From Streptomyces sp. A 4/2 (GTDB lineage Bacteria > Actinomycetota > Actinomycetes > Streptomycetales > Streptomycetaceae): DNA of 64,000 nt. Location: assembly GCF_940670765.1 (NCBI RefSeq), contig NZ_CALNVW010000051.1, forward strand, positions 62,001 through 126,000. The letters run 5' to 3'. The translations under genes were made by a program, and so were the position numbers. Shown here piece by piece: positions 33,447 through 42,585 of the stretch. Every line of letters begins with the position of its first letter. Within the stretch, counting starts at the first letter, position 1. The notes beneath the pieces were generated by a model. The model searched no databases. It worked only from the letters and a program-made list of their open reading frames with translations, and was not told the origin of the DNA.

Positions 33447-33456
33447 GCCGATCGGC
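33447..33456. promoter_or_regulatory. Candidate PucR operator palindrome
   Basis: GCCGATCGGC is perfectly palindromic and lies 41 bp upstream of the PucR start, inside the 285-bp gap shared with the divergent xdh operon. CCGCCG and CGGCGG flank it in mirror orientation. Confidence 0.35.
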
Positions 33457-33691
33457 GGAGCTTGTCGTTTTCAGGGGGATCCGAAGAGGTATCTCGTTCC
33501 CGTCCTTCGTTCGAACATACAAGACGACCAAGGTCACCAGCCAACTCCTTCATGGTTTCGGTGACTGCACCGCACGCCGCACGGCTTGTGTACTTGTGCC
33601 GTCAAGCAATGAACAGCAGATGAACGTCCAGTCGAGGGCCGGCCGTCCCGGGCCCCAGCGAACACCCGAATGAGAAGAAGAGAGCCGCTTC

Positions 33692-34591
33692 ATGGACTTC
33701 CTTCGCCCCGCCAGCTGGGAGGAGGCGCTCGCCGCCAAGGCCGAGCACCCCACGGCTGTGCCGATCGCCGGCGGCACGGATGTCATGGTCGAGATCAACT
33801 TCGATCACCGCCGACCCCAGTACCTCCTGGACCTGAACCGCATCGGCCTCCTCAGCGAGTGGCACGTCGGCGAGGAGACCGTCCAGCTGGGCGCCTCCGT
33901 CCCCTACGCCAAGATCATGGAGCACCTGCGCACGGAGCTGCCCGGTCTCGCACTGGCCTCGCACACCGTGGCGTCCCCGCAGATCCGCAACCGCGGCGGC
34001 GTCGGCGGCAATCTCGGTACCGCGTCCCCCGCCGGTGACGCCCACCCGGCGCTGCTCTCCGCCGACTGCCAGGTCGAGGCCGAGTCGGTGCGCGGTTCGC
34101 GGCTGATCCCCATCGACGACTTCTACACCGGGGTGAAGCGCAACGCGCTCGCCCCCGACGAGCTCATCAAGTCGGTCCACATCAAGAAGGCCGACGGCCC
34201 GCAGCAGTACTCGAAGGTCGGCACTCGCAACGCGATGGTCATCGCCGTGTGCGCCTTCGGCATCGCGCTGCACCCCGAGACCCGCACGGTCCGCACCGGC
34301 ATCGGCTCGGCGGCCCCGACCCCCATCCGGGCCAAGGCGGCCGAGGAGTTCCTGAACGCGGCACTAGACGAGGGCGGCTTCTGGGACAGCGGCAAGATCA
34401 TCACCCCGTCGATCGCCAAGCAGTTCGCCGACCTCGTCTCCGGTGCGGCGAACCCGATCGACGACGTCCGCGGCACCGCGAGCTATCGCCGTCACGCCGT
34501 CGGCATCATGGCCCGCCGCACGCTCGGCTGGACCTGGGAGTCCTACCGCGGCAACGGCCGCAGCACAGAGGGAGTCGCATCATGCGCGTGA
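33692..34591 (+). CDS. Xanthine dehydrogenase FAD-binding subunit
   Basis: The protein is 299 aa and contains the FAD motifs AGGTDVMVEIN near 26 and VGGNLGTASPAGD near 107, then CO-dehydrogenase flavoprotein C-terminal domain. It delivers electrons from the iron-sulfur subunit to NAD or an acceptor. ATG 33692 begins 10 bases after a GAGAG site. The 3' end overlaps the next gene by 10 bases, which shows operon organisation. Confidence 0.92.
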   Translation: MDFLRPASWEEALAAKAEHPTAVPIAGGTDVMVEINFDHRRPQYLLDLNRIGLLSEWHVGEETVQLGASVPYAKIMEHLRTELPGLALASHTVASPQIRNRGGVGGNLGTASPAGDAHPALLSADCQVEAESVRGSRLIPIDDFYTGVKRNALAPDELIKSVHIKKADGPQQYSKVGTRNAMVIAVCAFGIALHPETRTVRTGIGSAAPTPIRAKAAEEFLNAALDEGGFWDSGKIITPSIAKQFADLVSGAANPIDDVRGTASYRRHAVGIMARRTLGWTWESYRGNGRSTEGVASCA

Positions 34592-35175
34592 ACTTCACGG
34601 TCAACGGCCGCCCGCAGGAGGCCGACGACGTCTGGGAGGGCGAGAGCCTGCTGTACGTGCTCCGTGAGCGCATGGGCCTGCCCGGTTCCAAGAACGCCTG
34701 CGAGCAGGGCGAATGCGGTTCCTGCACGGTCCGCCTCGACGGCGTGCCGGTCTGCGCCTGCCTGGTCGCCGCCGGTCAGGCCGAGGGCCGCGAGGTCGTC
34801 ACGGTCGAGGGCCTGGCGGACTACGCCAAGCACCGCGACGACGCCCACCCCGGCACCGGTTGCGCCGCCGGATCCTGTGGCACCGGCCTGGACGCCGCCA
34901 AGCGCTGGCAGTCCAAGCCGACCGACGGCCGCACCGGCGAAGCGGACGAACTCTCCCCGATCCAGCAGGCGTTCATCGACGCGGGCGCCGTGCAGTGCGG
35001 TTTCTGCACCCCCGGTCTGCTGGTCGCGGCGGACGAACTGCTGGAGCAGAACAGCTCCCCGTCCGACGCGGACATCCGTGAGGCGCTCTCCGGCAACCTC
35101 TGCCGCTGCACCGGTTACGAGAAGATCCTCGACGCGGTCCGCCTCGCGGCCGCTCGCCAGGAAGAGACGGTCTGA
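34582..35175 (+). CDS. Xanthine dehydrogenase 2Fe-2S subunit with insert
   Basis: The 197-aa protein has both clusters: Cys 40, 45, 48 and 60 for the plant-type cluster, and Cys 139, 142, 174 and 176 for the second. Between them at 80-122 is an insert (YAKHRDDAHPGTGCAAGSCG...) of about 40 residues with two extra Cys (94, 99), absent from the common short form of this family. It sits inside the operon, overlapping the FAD subunit gene, and its stop is two bases before the molybdenum subunit start. Confidence 0.92.
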   Translation: MRVNFTVNGRPQEADDVWEGESLLYVLRERMGLPGSKNACEQGECGSCTVRLDGVPVCACLVAAGQAEGREVVTVEGLADYAKHRDDAHPGTGCAAGSCGTGLDAAKRWQSKPTDGRTGEADELSPIQQAFIDAGAVQCGFCTPGLLVAADELLEQNSSPSDADIREALSGNLCRCTGYEKILDAVRLAAARQEETV

Positions 35176-35177
35176 TC

Positions 35178-37562
35178 ATGGGCGTCACTGGTTCCCCCAC
35201 CAACATCCAGCAGGGGTCGAAGACCAAGGGCGGTATCGGCGAGTCCACGCTCCGCCCCGACGGGACCCTCAAGGTCACCGGCGAGTTCGCGTACTCCTCG
35301 GACATGTGGCACGAGGACATGCTCTGGGGCTTCACGCTCCGCTCCACCACCGCGCACGCCGAGATCAGGTCGATCGACACCTCGGAGGCGCTCGCCACCT
35401 CCGGTGTCTACGCCGTGCTCACCTACGACGACCTGCCCACCGACGTGAAGAACTACGGCCTGGAGATCCAGGACACCCCGGTTCTCGCCCACGGAAAGGT
35501 CCGCCACCACGGTGAGCCGGTGGCCATCGTCGCCGCCGACCACCCGGAGACCGCGCGCCGGGCCGCTGCCAAGATCAAGATCGAGTACGTCGAGCTGCCC
35601 GTCATCACCGACGAGGCGTCGGCCACCGGGCCGGACGCGCTGCTCGTGCACGAGGGCCGCGACGACCACCACATCGGTCACGTCCCGCACCCGAACATCG
35701 TGCACCGCCAGCCGATCATCCGCGGCAACGCGGACGAGGCCGCGAAGCGCGCCGACGTCATCGTCTCCGGGGACTACACGTTCGGCATGCAGGACCAGGC
35801 GTTCCTCGGCCCGGAGTCCGGTCTCGCCGTACCGGCCGAGGACGGCGGCGTCGACCTGTACGTCGCCACCCAGTGGCTGCACTCCGACCTCCGCCAGATC
35901 GCCCCGGTGCTCGGCCTGCCCGAGGACAAGGTGCGGATGACGCTGTCGGGCGTCGGCGGCGCCTTCGGCGGGCGCGAGGACCTGTCGATGCAGATCCACG
36001 CCTGTCTCCTGGCGCTCCGCACCGGCAAGCCGGTCAAGATCGTCTACAACCGGTTCGAGTCCTTCTTCGGCCACGTCCACCGCCACCCGGCGAAGCTGCA
36101 CTACGAGCACGGGGCCACCAAGGACGGCAAGCTCACCCACATGAAGTGCCGGATCGTGCTGGACGGCGGGGCCTACGCCTCCGCCTCCCCGGCCGTCGTC
36201 GGGAACGCCTCCTCCCTCTCCGCGGGCCCGTACGTCATCGAGGACGTCGACATCGAGGCCATCGCGCTCTACACCAACAACCCGCCCTGCGGCGCCATGC
36301 GCGGCTTCGGCGCGGTCCAGGCGTGCTTCGCGTACGAGGCGCAGATGGACAAACTCGCGGCGAAGCTGGACATGGACCCGGTGGAGTTCCGCCAGATCAA
36401 CGCCATGGAGCAGGGCACGCTGCTGCCGACCGGCCAGGCCTGTGACTCGCCCGCACCCGTCGCCGAACTGCTGCGTCTGGTCAAGGCGCGTCCGCTGCCG
36501 CCCGAGCAGCAGTGGCTCGCCGCCGGCGAGGCCGCGGACGTCCGCGCCCTGCCCGGCGGACTCTCCAACACCACGCACGGCGAGGGCGTCGTACGCGGTG
36601 TCGGCTACGCGGTCGGCATCAAGAACGTCGGCTTCTCCGAGGGCTTCGACGACTACTCCACCGCACGGGTGCGGATGGAGATCATCAACGGTGAGCCGGT
36701 CGCGACCGTGCACACCGCGATGGCCGAGGTCGGCCAGGGCGGCGTCACCGTCCACGCGCAGATCGTCCGCACCGAACTCGGCGTCAACCAGGTCACCATC
36801 CACCCGGCCGACACCAGGGTCGGCTCGGCCGGTTCGACGTCCGCCTCCCGGCAGACGTACATGACCGGCGGCGCGGTGAAGAACGCCGCCGAGGCGGTCC
36901 GCGAGAAGGTACTGGAGATCGGCCGGGCCAAGCTCGGCACGTACCACCCGGCCTGGGCGACGGCCGAACTCCTCCTGGAGGGCGGCAAGGTCGTCACCGA
37001 CGGCGGCGAGATCCTGGCGGACCTGGTCGACGTACTGGAGGACGAGGCGGTGGACCTGGAGCTCGAGTGGCGCCACCGGCCCACGGTCGCCTTCGATCTG
37101 AAGACCGGTCAGGGCGACGGCCACGTCCAGTACTCGTTCGCCGCGCACCGCGCCGTCGTCGAGGTCGACACCGAACTCGGCCTGGTCAAGGTCATCGAAC
37201 TCGCCGTGGCCCAGGACGTCGGCAAGGCGCTCAACCCGCTCTCCGTGGTGGGCCAGATCCAGGGCGGCACGATCCAGGGCCTGGGCATCGCGGTCATGGA
37301 AGAGATCATCGTCGACCCGAAGACCGCGAAGGTACGCAACCCGTCCTTCACGGACTACCTGCTCCCGACGATCCTCGACACACCGACCGTCCCGGTCGAC
37401 GTGCTCGAACTCGCCGACGAGCACGCCCCGTACGGCCTGCGCGGCATCGGCGAGGCGCCGACACTCTCCTCCACCCCGGCCGTCCTCGCGGCGATCCGCA
37501 ACGCGACCGGTCTGGAACTCGACAGGACGCCGGTGCGACCCGAGCACCTGACCGGCGTCTGA
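35178..37562 (+). CDS. Xanthine dehydrogenase molybdenum-binding subunit
   Basis: This 794-aa subunit has the hammerhead domain (residues 20-140) and two molybdopterin-binding domains. Motifs seen are GGAFGGREDL, NPPCGAMRGFG, EVGQGGVTVHAQ, and the catalytic Glu759 in GIGEAP. These match the purine hydroxylases that oxidise hypoxanthine or xanthine to urate. It ends an operon of three subunits; a nested hairpin follows. Substrate specificity is inferred from the purine permease and PucR neighbours. Confidence 0.92.
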   Translation: MGVTGSPTNIQQGSKTKGGIGESTLRPDGTLKVTGEFAYSSDMWHEDMLWGFTLRSTTAHAEIRSIDTSEALATSGVYAVLTYDDLPTDVKNYGLEIQDTPVLAHGKVRHHGEPVAIVAADHPETARRAAAKIKIEYVELPVITDEASATGPDALLVHEGRDDHHIGHVPHPNIVHRQPIIRGNADEAAKRADVIVSGDYTFGMQDQAFLGPESGLAVPAEDGGVDLYVATQWLHSDLRQIAPVLGLPEDKVRMTLSGVGGAFGGREDLSMQIHACLLALRTGKPVKIVYNRFESFFGHVHRHPAKLHYEHGATKDGKLTHMKCRIVLDGGAYASASPAVVGNASSLSAGPYVIEDVDIEAIALYTNNPPCGAMRGFGAVQACFAYEAQMDKLAAKLDMDPVEFRQINAMEQGTLLPTGQACDSPAPVAELLRLVKARPLPPEQQWLAAGEAADVRALPGGLSNTTHGEGVVRGVGYAVGIKNVGFSEGFDDYSTARVRMEIINGEPVATVHTAMAEVGQGGVTVHAQIVRTELGVNQVTIHPADTRVGSAGSTSASRQTYMTGGAVKNAAEAVREKVLEIGRAKLGTYHPAWATAELLLEGGKVVTDGGEILADLVDVLEDEAVDLELEWRHRPTVAFDLKTGQGDGHVQYSFAAHRAVVEVDTELGLVKVIELAVAQDVGKALNPLSVVGQIQGGTIQGLGIAVMEEIIVDPKTAKVRNPSFTDYLLPTILDTPTVPVDVLELADEHAPYGLRGIGEAPTLSSTPAVLAAIRNATGLELDRTPVRPEHLTGV

Positions 37563-37572
37563 TTCCCGAACT

Positions 37573-37630
37573 CTCCGGGCGGCGTGTGCCTCCTGGGAAC
37601 GTCACACTTCCCAGCGCGCGCCGCCCGGAG
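37573..37630. terminator. Nested hairpin after xdh operon
   Basis: Outer arms CTCCGGGCGGCG (37573-37584) and its exact complement (37619-37630) make a 12-bp stem; inside it CTGGGAA (37593-37599) pairs with TTCCCAG (37608-37614). It could be a terminator or an attenuator regulating the downstream permease. Confidence 0.65.
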
Positions 37631-37634
37631 CACC

Positions 37635-37735
37635 GCAGTACCGCCCCGCTCGCGGTCCTTGCCCCCACATCGCAGTACGCAACATCGCAGTACGCACACG
37701 GCAGTACGCACGACGCAGTACGCACACGGCAGTAC
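37635..37735. repeat. Tandem 14-bp repeats with GCAGTAC core
   Basis: GCAGTAC occurs at 37635, 37672, 37687, 37701, 37715 and 37729, the last five at 14-15-bp spacing with the unit roughly GCAGTACGCACACG. They lie about 100 bp before the permease gene. A 14-bp period does not match helical phasing. They may be slippage products, or binding sites for a multimeric regulator. Confidence 0.75.
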
Positions 37736-37836
37736 CCAGTTCGTCTCGGGCCGTCCCCCGGGTCGTGCAGCACATCCCAAAACCCGCAGAGCCGGCCTTC
37801 TCGCGGGTGCCCCTTTGAACCTTGGGAGTAAGCACC

Positions 37837-39315
37837 ATGACCCAGCAGTCGATTGACCCGGAAACGGTGCCGGAAGACGCGGGCGAGGGCGCGCGCCAGC
37901 CCGCCGGCAGATCGTGGCTCGACCGGTACTTCCACATATCGCAGCGCGGTTCGACCGTAGGGACGGAGGTGCGCGGCGGCATCACCACCTTCATGGCGAT
38001 GGCGTACATCGTCCTGCTGAACCCGGTGATCCTTTCGGGGGCCGATGTCACCGGCCACCATCTCAACGGCGGCCAGATCACCACCGCCACCGTGCTCGCG
38101 GCGGCCGTCACCACCATCGTGATGGGCTTCGTCGGCAACGTGCCGCTGGCCCTCGCCGCCGGACTCGGTGTCTCCGCCGTCATGGCCTACCAGGTCGCCC
38201 CGGAGATGACCTGGGGCAACGCGATGGCGATGTGCCTCATCTACGGGGCCATCATCGTCCTGTTGGTCGTCACCGGCCTGCGGGAACTCATCATGAACGC
38301 CATCCCCCTGGCGCTGAAGCACGCCATCACCATGGGAATCGGCCTCTTCGTCTGCCTCATCGGCCTCGTCCAGGCCGGATTCGTCACCGGTATGAAGGGC
38401 CCCGGCGGTGTCACCGGCGCGAAGCCGCTCCAGCTCGGCACGGCCGACATGCTCACCGGCTGGCCGGTGGTCTGCTTCGCCGTCACCGTCCTGCTGATCT
38501 TCGTGCTGCAGGTCCGCAAGGTCCCCGGCGCGATCCTCATCGGCATCGTCGGCGGCACGGTCTTCGCAGCGATCGTCCACCAGGTCGCGGGTCTCAGCCA
38601 GAAGGACTGGGGTCTCAACGCCCCCGCACTCAAGGGCTCCGTCGTCAGCGCACCCGACTTCGGCCTCCTCGGCAGCGTCTCCTTCCACGGCCTCGGCAAC
38701 GTCGGCGGCATCACGGTCGGTGTCATCGTCTTCACCCTGGTCCTCGCCGGATTCTTCGACGCCATCGGCACCATCATCGGCGTGGGCCAGCAGGCCGACC
38801 TGGTCGACCAGGACGGCAAGATGCCGGGCCTCAACAAGGCCCTCACCATCGACGGGGCCGGCGGCATCGTCGGCGGTCTCGCCGGGGCCTCGGGCCAGAC
38901 CGTCTTCGTCGAGTCCACCGCGGGCGTCGGCGACGGCGCGCGCACCGGCCTGGCCAGTGTCGTCACCGGCCTCGGCTTCGCGCTCTGTCTGGTGTTCACC
39001 CCGCTCGCCCAGCTCATCCCGACCCAGGTCGCGGCGGCGGCCCTCGTCGTCATCGGCTCGATGATGCTGACCAACGCCAAGCACATCGACTGGAACGACC
39101 AGGCCACCTCCATCCCGGTGTTCCTGACCACCGTCCTGATGCCGTTCGCCTACTCCATCACGGTGGGCATCGCGGCCGGTGTCATCTCCCACGTCGTCAT
39201 CAAGCTGGCGCAGGGCAAGGTCCGCGAGATCGGCTGGCTGATGTGGGTGCTCGCCGCCCTGTTCCTGGCCTACTTCGGGCTTCATCCCATCGAGAGCTGG
39301 CTGGGCGTCAAGTAG
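37837..39315 (+). CDS. AzgA-type purine permease (NCS2-related)
   Basis: The protein is 492 aa starting ATG 37837, with GGGAG eight bases upstream. The first region WLDRYFHISQRGSTVGTEVRGGITTFMAMAYIVLLNP is the AzgA/PbuG hallmark. About 12-14 membrane helices follow, with GAGGIVGGLAGASGQTVFVESTAG near the middle and HIDWNDQATSIPVFLT near the end. It imports hypoxanthine, guanine or adenine by proton symport in relatives, feeding the xanthine dehydrogenase. Confidence 0.9.
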   Translation: MTQQSIDPETVPEDAGEGARQPAGRSWLDRYFHISQRGSTVGTEVRGGITTFMAMAYIVLLNPVILSGADVTGHHLNGGQITTATVLAAAVTTIVMGFVGNVPLALAAGLGVSAVMAYQVAPEMTWGNAMAMCLIYGAIIVLLVVTGLRELIMNAIPLALKHAITMGIGLFVCLIGLVQAGFVTGMKGPGGVTGAKPLQLGTADMLTGWPVVCFAVTVLLIFVLQVRKVPGAILIGIVGGTVFAAIVHQVAGLSQKDWGLNAPALKGSVVSAPDFGLLGSVSFHGLGNVGGITVGVIVFTLVLAGFFDAIGTIIGVGQQADLVDQDGKMPGLNKALTIDGAGGIVGGLAGASGQTVFVESTAGVGDGARTGLASVVTGLGFALCLVFTPLAQLIPTQVAAAALVVIGSMMLTNAKHIDWNDQATSIPVFLTTVLMPFAYSITVGIAAGVISHVVIKLAQGKVREIGWLMWVLAALFLAYFGLHPIESWLGVK

Positions 39316-39351
39316 CCCTGTCCCGTTCACACACCCGTTAAGGAGACCGAC

Positions 39352-40503
39352 ATGCTGGACATCGCCGAGGAACTCAACCGGTGGGTCGAGCAGGGCCGCG
39401 AATTCGCCGTCGCCACCGTCGTGGCGGTCGGCGGGAGTGCGCCCCGGCAACCGGGCGCCGCCCTCGCTGTCGACAGTGCGGGCACGGCGATCGGGTCGGT
39501 CTCCGGCGGGTGTGTGGAGGGGGCGGTGTACGAACTGTGCCAGCAGGCGCTCGAAACGGGTTCCACCGTTCTCGAACGCTTCGGCTACAGCGACGAGGAC
39601 GCCTTCGCCGTGGGTCTCACCTGCGGCGGAGTCATCGACATCCTGGTCACCCCGCTCCGCGCGGACGCACCGTCGCGGGAGGTGTACGTGGCCGCGCTGG
39701 CCGCCGCCGCACGGGGGGTGTCGGCGGCCGTGGCCCGTATCACCGACGGCCCGGACGAACTGCTCGGCCGCGCACTCCTCGTCCGGGCCGACGGCTCGTA
39801 CGAAGGAACGCTGGGCGGCCACCCGGAACTGGACCGCACCGCGGTGGGCAACGCGTCCGCCATGCTGGACGCGGGCCGGACCGGCACCGTCGAGATCGGC
39901 GAGGACGGCTCACTCTGCGGCCGGCCGCTCACCCTGCTGGTCGAATCGAGCGTCCCGCCACCCCGGATGATCGTCTTCGGGGCGATCGACTTCGCCTCGG
40001 CCCTCGTCCGGGTGGGAAAGCTGCTCGGCTACCAGGTCACCGTCTGCGACGCCCGGCCCGTCTTCGCGACCGCCGTCCGCTTCCCGGAGGCCGACGAGAT
40101 CGTCATCGACTGGCCGCACCGCTACCTGAAGTCCACCGAGGTCGACAGCCGTACCGTGCTGTGCGTCCTCACCCACGACGCCAAGTTCGACGTCCCGCTG
40201 CTCGAACTGGCGCTGACCCTGCCGGTCGCCTACGTCGGCGCCATGGGGTCGAGACGCACGCATCTCGACCGGAACGCCCGTCTCCGTGAGGTCGGCGTCA
40301 CCGAGCTGGAACTGGCCCGTCTCCGCTCGCCCATCGGCCTGGACCTCGGTGCCCGTACGCCCGAGGAGACCGCCCTGTCGATCGCCGCGGAGATCGTCGC
40401 CCACCGCCGCGGCGGCACCGGCGTCCCGCTCACCGGCGCGCACACCCCGATCCACCACAACGGCTCGCAGGGCCCGATCGGCCGGATAGGGTCCGTCGCC
40501 TGA
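39352..40503 (+). CDS. XdhC/CoxI maturation factor
   Basis: 383 aa. The N-terminal XdhC_CoxI domain includes VVAVGGSAPRQPGAALAVD and SVSGGCVEGAVYE, and the C-terminal Rossmann-like domain contains MIVFGAIDFASALVRVGKLLG and AYVGAMGSRRTHLDRNARLRE. XdhC inserts sulfurated molybdenum cofactor into xanthine dehydrogenase. It is 36 bp downstream of the permease in the same orientation. The XdhC Cys thought to bind the cofactor (GGCVEG) is present. Confidence 0.9.
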   Translation: MLDIAEELNRWVEQGREFAVATVVAVGGSAPRQPGAALAVDSAGTAIGSVSGGCVEGAVYELCQQALETGSTVLERFGYSDEDAFAVGLTCGGVIDILVTPLRADAPSREVYVAALAAAARGVSAAVARITDGPDELLGRALLVRADGSYEGTLGGHPELDRTAVGNASAMLDAGRTGTVEIGEDGSLCGRPLTLLVESSVPPPRMIVFGAIDFASALVRVGKLLGYQVTVCDARPVFATAVRFPEADEIVIDWPHRYLKSTEVDSRTVLCVLTHDAKFDVPLLELALTLPVAYVGAMGSRRTHLDRNARLREVGVTELELARLRSPIGLDLGARTPEETALSIAAEIVAHRRGGTGVPLTGAHTPIHHNGSQGPIGRIGSVA

Positions 40504-40640
40504 CGCGTGTGTGTGGAATCGACCTGAGTTCACCCGATCGGGGGTCATATCGGTCCTGTTGCGCCACGTGGTGGAACGCCGACCCGAAGAATCACGTCTT
40601 GGGGACCGACCGGAAGAATCCCCGAGAGGCAGTGGTGCAC

Positions 40641-42137
40641 ATGGCCGTCGACGCATCGAGCGTCACCGTCCCCAGACAACCGGGCGACGGAGCCCGGCCG
40701 ACGAGAGAGCGGGGTCCCCGCGGTCTGGTCCGGGAACTGGTGAACTCCTGGGCGGCGGTACTGTCCCTGGTGCCCCTCGGACTGCTCGCCGTGGCGTGCT
40801 GGTTCGGGCAGTACGTGCGCCCCAGCGCGGACGAGTGGTGCTTCCTGCCGTACGTACGGGACCACGGCATCTCCGGACTCACCGGCAAGTTCTACTTCAA
40901 GGACAACGGCCGCATCGCCAACGGCTGGCTCGTCGGGCTCTACGCCAAGCCGGGCGTCGCGGGCCACCAGTGGTACGCACCGGTCAGCGCCGTCGTCATG
41001 GTGGGCCTGCTGTGGGTGGTGATCGCCCTCGTGGTGCGCAGGTCCGGCCGTACGGCGCCCCGCGGAGTGCCGCTGCTGGTGGCGTCCATGGTGTCGGTGG
41101 TCTTCTTCCTCGCCTCCACCAACACGTACAAGACCTTCTACTGGCCCGCCGCCTCCGTGTCGCACACCCTGGCGCCGGTGCTCGCCTGCGCGGCGCTCAT
41201 CCCGGTCCTGCTGGTGCGCGGGCCGCGCGGCCGGATCGCCGCCCTCGCGTTCGCGGTGATCGCCGGGACCTTCCTGGGGACGCTGTCCGAGGAGACCTCG
41301 GTCGTCCTGCTGGTGGTCCTCTCCGCCGTCGTGCTCTTCGCCGGCCAGGTCTTCACCGAGCAGGTACGGGGCTACGCCCGCCGCTGGTCCCTGGCCACCA
41401 TGGCCGGGGTCGCCATCGGGATCGTCCTGCTGGTGACCTCCCCCGGCTCACGCAACCGCCGCCAGCGGTACGGCGCGGGCACCTCGATGCTCGACCCCCA
41501 CTCGCTGTCCGCCTCCATGGCGCACTACCTGGACATCCTGGGGACGGTCTTCTCGACCTGGCAGTACCTGGGCGCGGTCGCCGCGGGACTGCTGCTCGGG
41601 CTGCTCGTACGGGAGAGGTCGTCCGGACCGCTGCTGCCCGTCCGGCCGTTCCTGCTGGCCGGGGTGGGCGTGCTGGCATTCCTCGTCTCCGGGTACCTCT
41701 GCACGGTCATCACGTACCCGGTGTTCGGCGCGAAGGTGGAGCTCACCGAGCGGACGTGGAACGACTACCTGCTGCTCTACGTGCTGCTGCTCGCCGGGAT
41801 CGGCGCCCTGCTGGGGCGGGCGATGCGGCGGCGACCGCTCGGGACGGTGACGGTGGCGGCCGCCGCGGCCGTGCTCTGCGCCGGTGTCTGCTTCTCACTG
41901 GCCGGTCCGCTGCACACCCTCGGGCACCAGATGCACGTGAGGGCGAAGCAGTGGGACCGTCAGGACGAGTGGCTGCGGCAGCAGGCGGCGGGCGGGGCCA
42001 AGGTCCTCCCGTACAAGCCGACGCACGTGGGGAAGATGCTGGAGCCGTTCAGCCACAAACCGAACGGCTGGCCCGCCAGTTGCGTCGCCCAGTACTACCA
42101 CCTCGACCGTGTCACCCACGGGAAGCGGTTGCCCTGA
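40641..42137 (+). CDS. DUF6056-like polytopic membrane protein (putative glycosyltransferase)
   Basis: The 498-aa protein has about 11 hydrophobic helices. The first extracytoplasmic loop has SADEWCFLPYVRDHGI followed by FKDNGRIANGWLVGLY, a pattern found in DUF6056 proteins, which resemble GtrC/GT-C enzymes. The loop Asp-Glu may be catalytic, as in GT-C transferases. ATG 40641 is preferred; GTG at 40635 has GAGAGG at better distance. It is convergent with gtrA-like gene, with 26 bp overlap. Confidence 0.65.
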   Translation: MAVDASSVTVPRQPGDGARPTRERGPRGLVRELVNSWAAVLSLVPLGLLAVACWFGQYVRPSADEWCFLPYVRDHGISGLTGKFYFKDNGRIANGWLVGLYAKPGVAGHQWYAPVSAVVMVGLLWVVIALVVRRSGRTAPRGVPLLVASMVSVVFFLASTNTYKTFYWPAASVSHTLAPVLACAALIPVLLVRGPRGRIAALAFAVIAGTFLGTLSEETSVVLLVVLSAVVLFAGQVFTEQVRGYARRWSLATMAGVAIGIVLLVTSPGSRNRRQRYGAGTSMLDPHSLSASMAHYLDILGTVFSTWQYLGAVAAGLLLGLLVRERSSGPLLPVRPFLLAGVGVLAFLVSGYLCTVITYPVFGAKVELTERTWNDYLLLYVLLLAGIGALLGRAMRRRPLGTVTVAAAAAVLCAGVCFSLAGPLHTLGHQMHVRAKQWDRQDEWLRQQAAGGAKVLPYKPTHVGKMLEPFSHKPNGWPASCVAQYYHLDRVTHGKRLP

Positions 42138-42585
42138 CCGGTTCCTTCGGGCCGGACGTCCCGGAGTCGATGGCCCACCTGGCCAGCAGGAACGAGAACG
42201 GAGTGACAAGGACACCCGCGGCGAGAGCGGCGATGTCCTTGTTCATCCCGAGCAGGCTCACGGCCAGATAGAGCAGGATTCCGCTGCCCACGACGTTCAC
42301 CGCGCCGGACAGCGGATACCGCGCGAAGGCGCGCCAGGTGGGCCGGGTGCGGCAGGTGATGTACGAGTTGAGCAGGAACGAGAACGTGATGCTCACCGCC
42401 CACCCCAGTACATGGGCCTCCAGGTAGGGGATCCAGCGGTTCAGCGTGGCGTAGACGGCGTAGTAGACCGCGGTGTTGGCGACCCCGATGGCCGCGAAGG
42501 TGAGGAACTGCCCGAGCGTACGGGTCTTCGTGGGCGGGGCCTGCGGGGCCTGCGCCCGGGTGTCCTGCGACTGCTGCGGGTTCAT
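42112..42585 (-). CDS. GtrA-family membrane protein
   Basis: 157 aa with four membrane helices: FLTFAAIGVANTAVYYAVYA, GWAVSITFSFLLNSYITCR, AVNVVGSGILLYLAVSLLG and AALAAGVLVTPFSFLLARWAI. GtrA proteins flip or transport polyprenyl-phosphate sugars. Its start overlaps the GT2 gene stop by four bases, indicating an operon. Confidence 0.88.
   Translation of the reverse strand: MNPQQSQDTRAQAPQAPPTKTRTLGQFLTFAAIGVANTAVYYAVYATLNRWIPYLEAHVLGWAVSITFSFLLNSYITCRTRPTWRAFARYPLSGAVNVVGSGILLYLAVSLLGMNKDIAALAAGVLVTPFSFLLARWAIDSGTSGPKEPVRATASRG

Noticed and set aside
33407..33553. N-terminal 49-residue extension of the PucR protein
   Set aside because: The extension is charged and unlike the family; MRLRALLDTDALGLRLLGG is the usual start.
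35115..37547. Long minus-strand reading frame of about 800 codons opposite the xanthine dehydrogenase large subunit
   Set aside because: It is a shadow caused by high G/C codon bias; the plus-strand protein has full family motifs.
37635..37735. CRISPR array
   Set aside because: The unit is only 14 bp with no spacers of 30 or so bases and no cas genes; it is a simple tandem repeat.
37348..39822. Long minus-strand frame across the permease and XdhC genes
   Set aside because: Composition is Asp/Gly/Arg-rich low complexity with no domain, and the plus strand encodes clear families.
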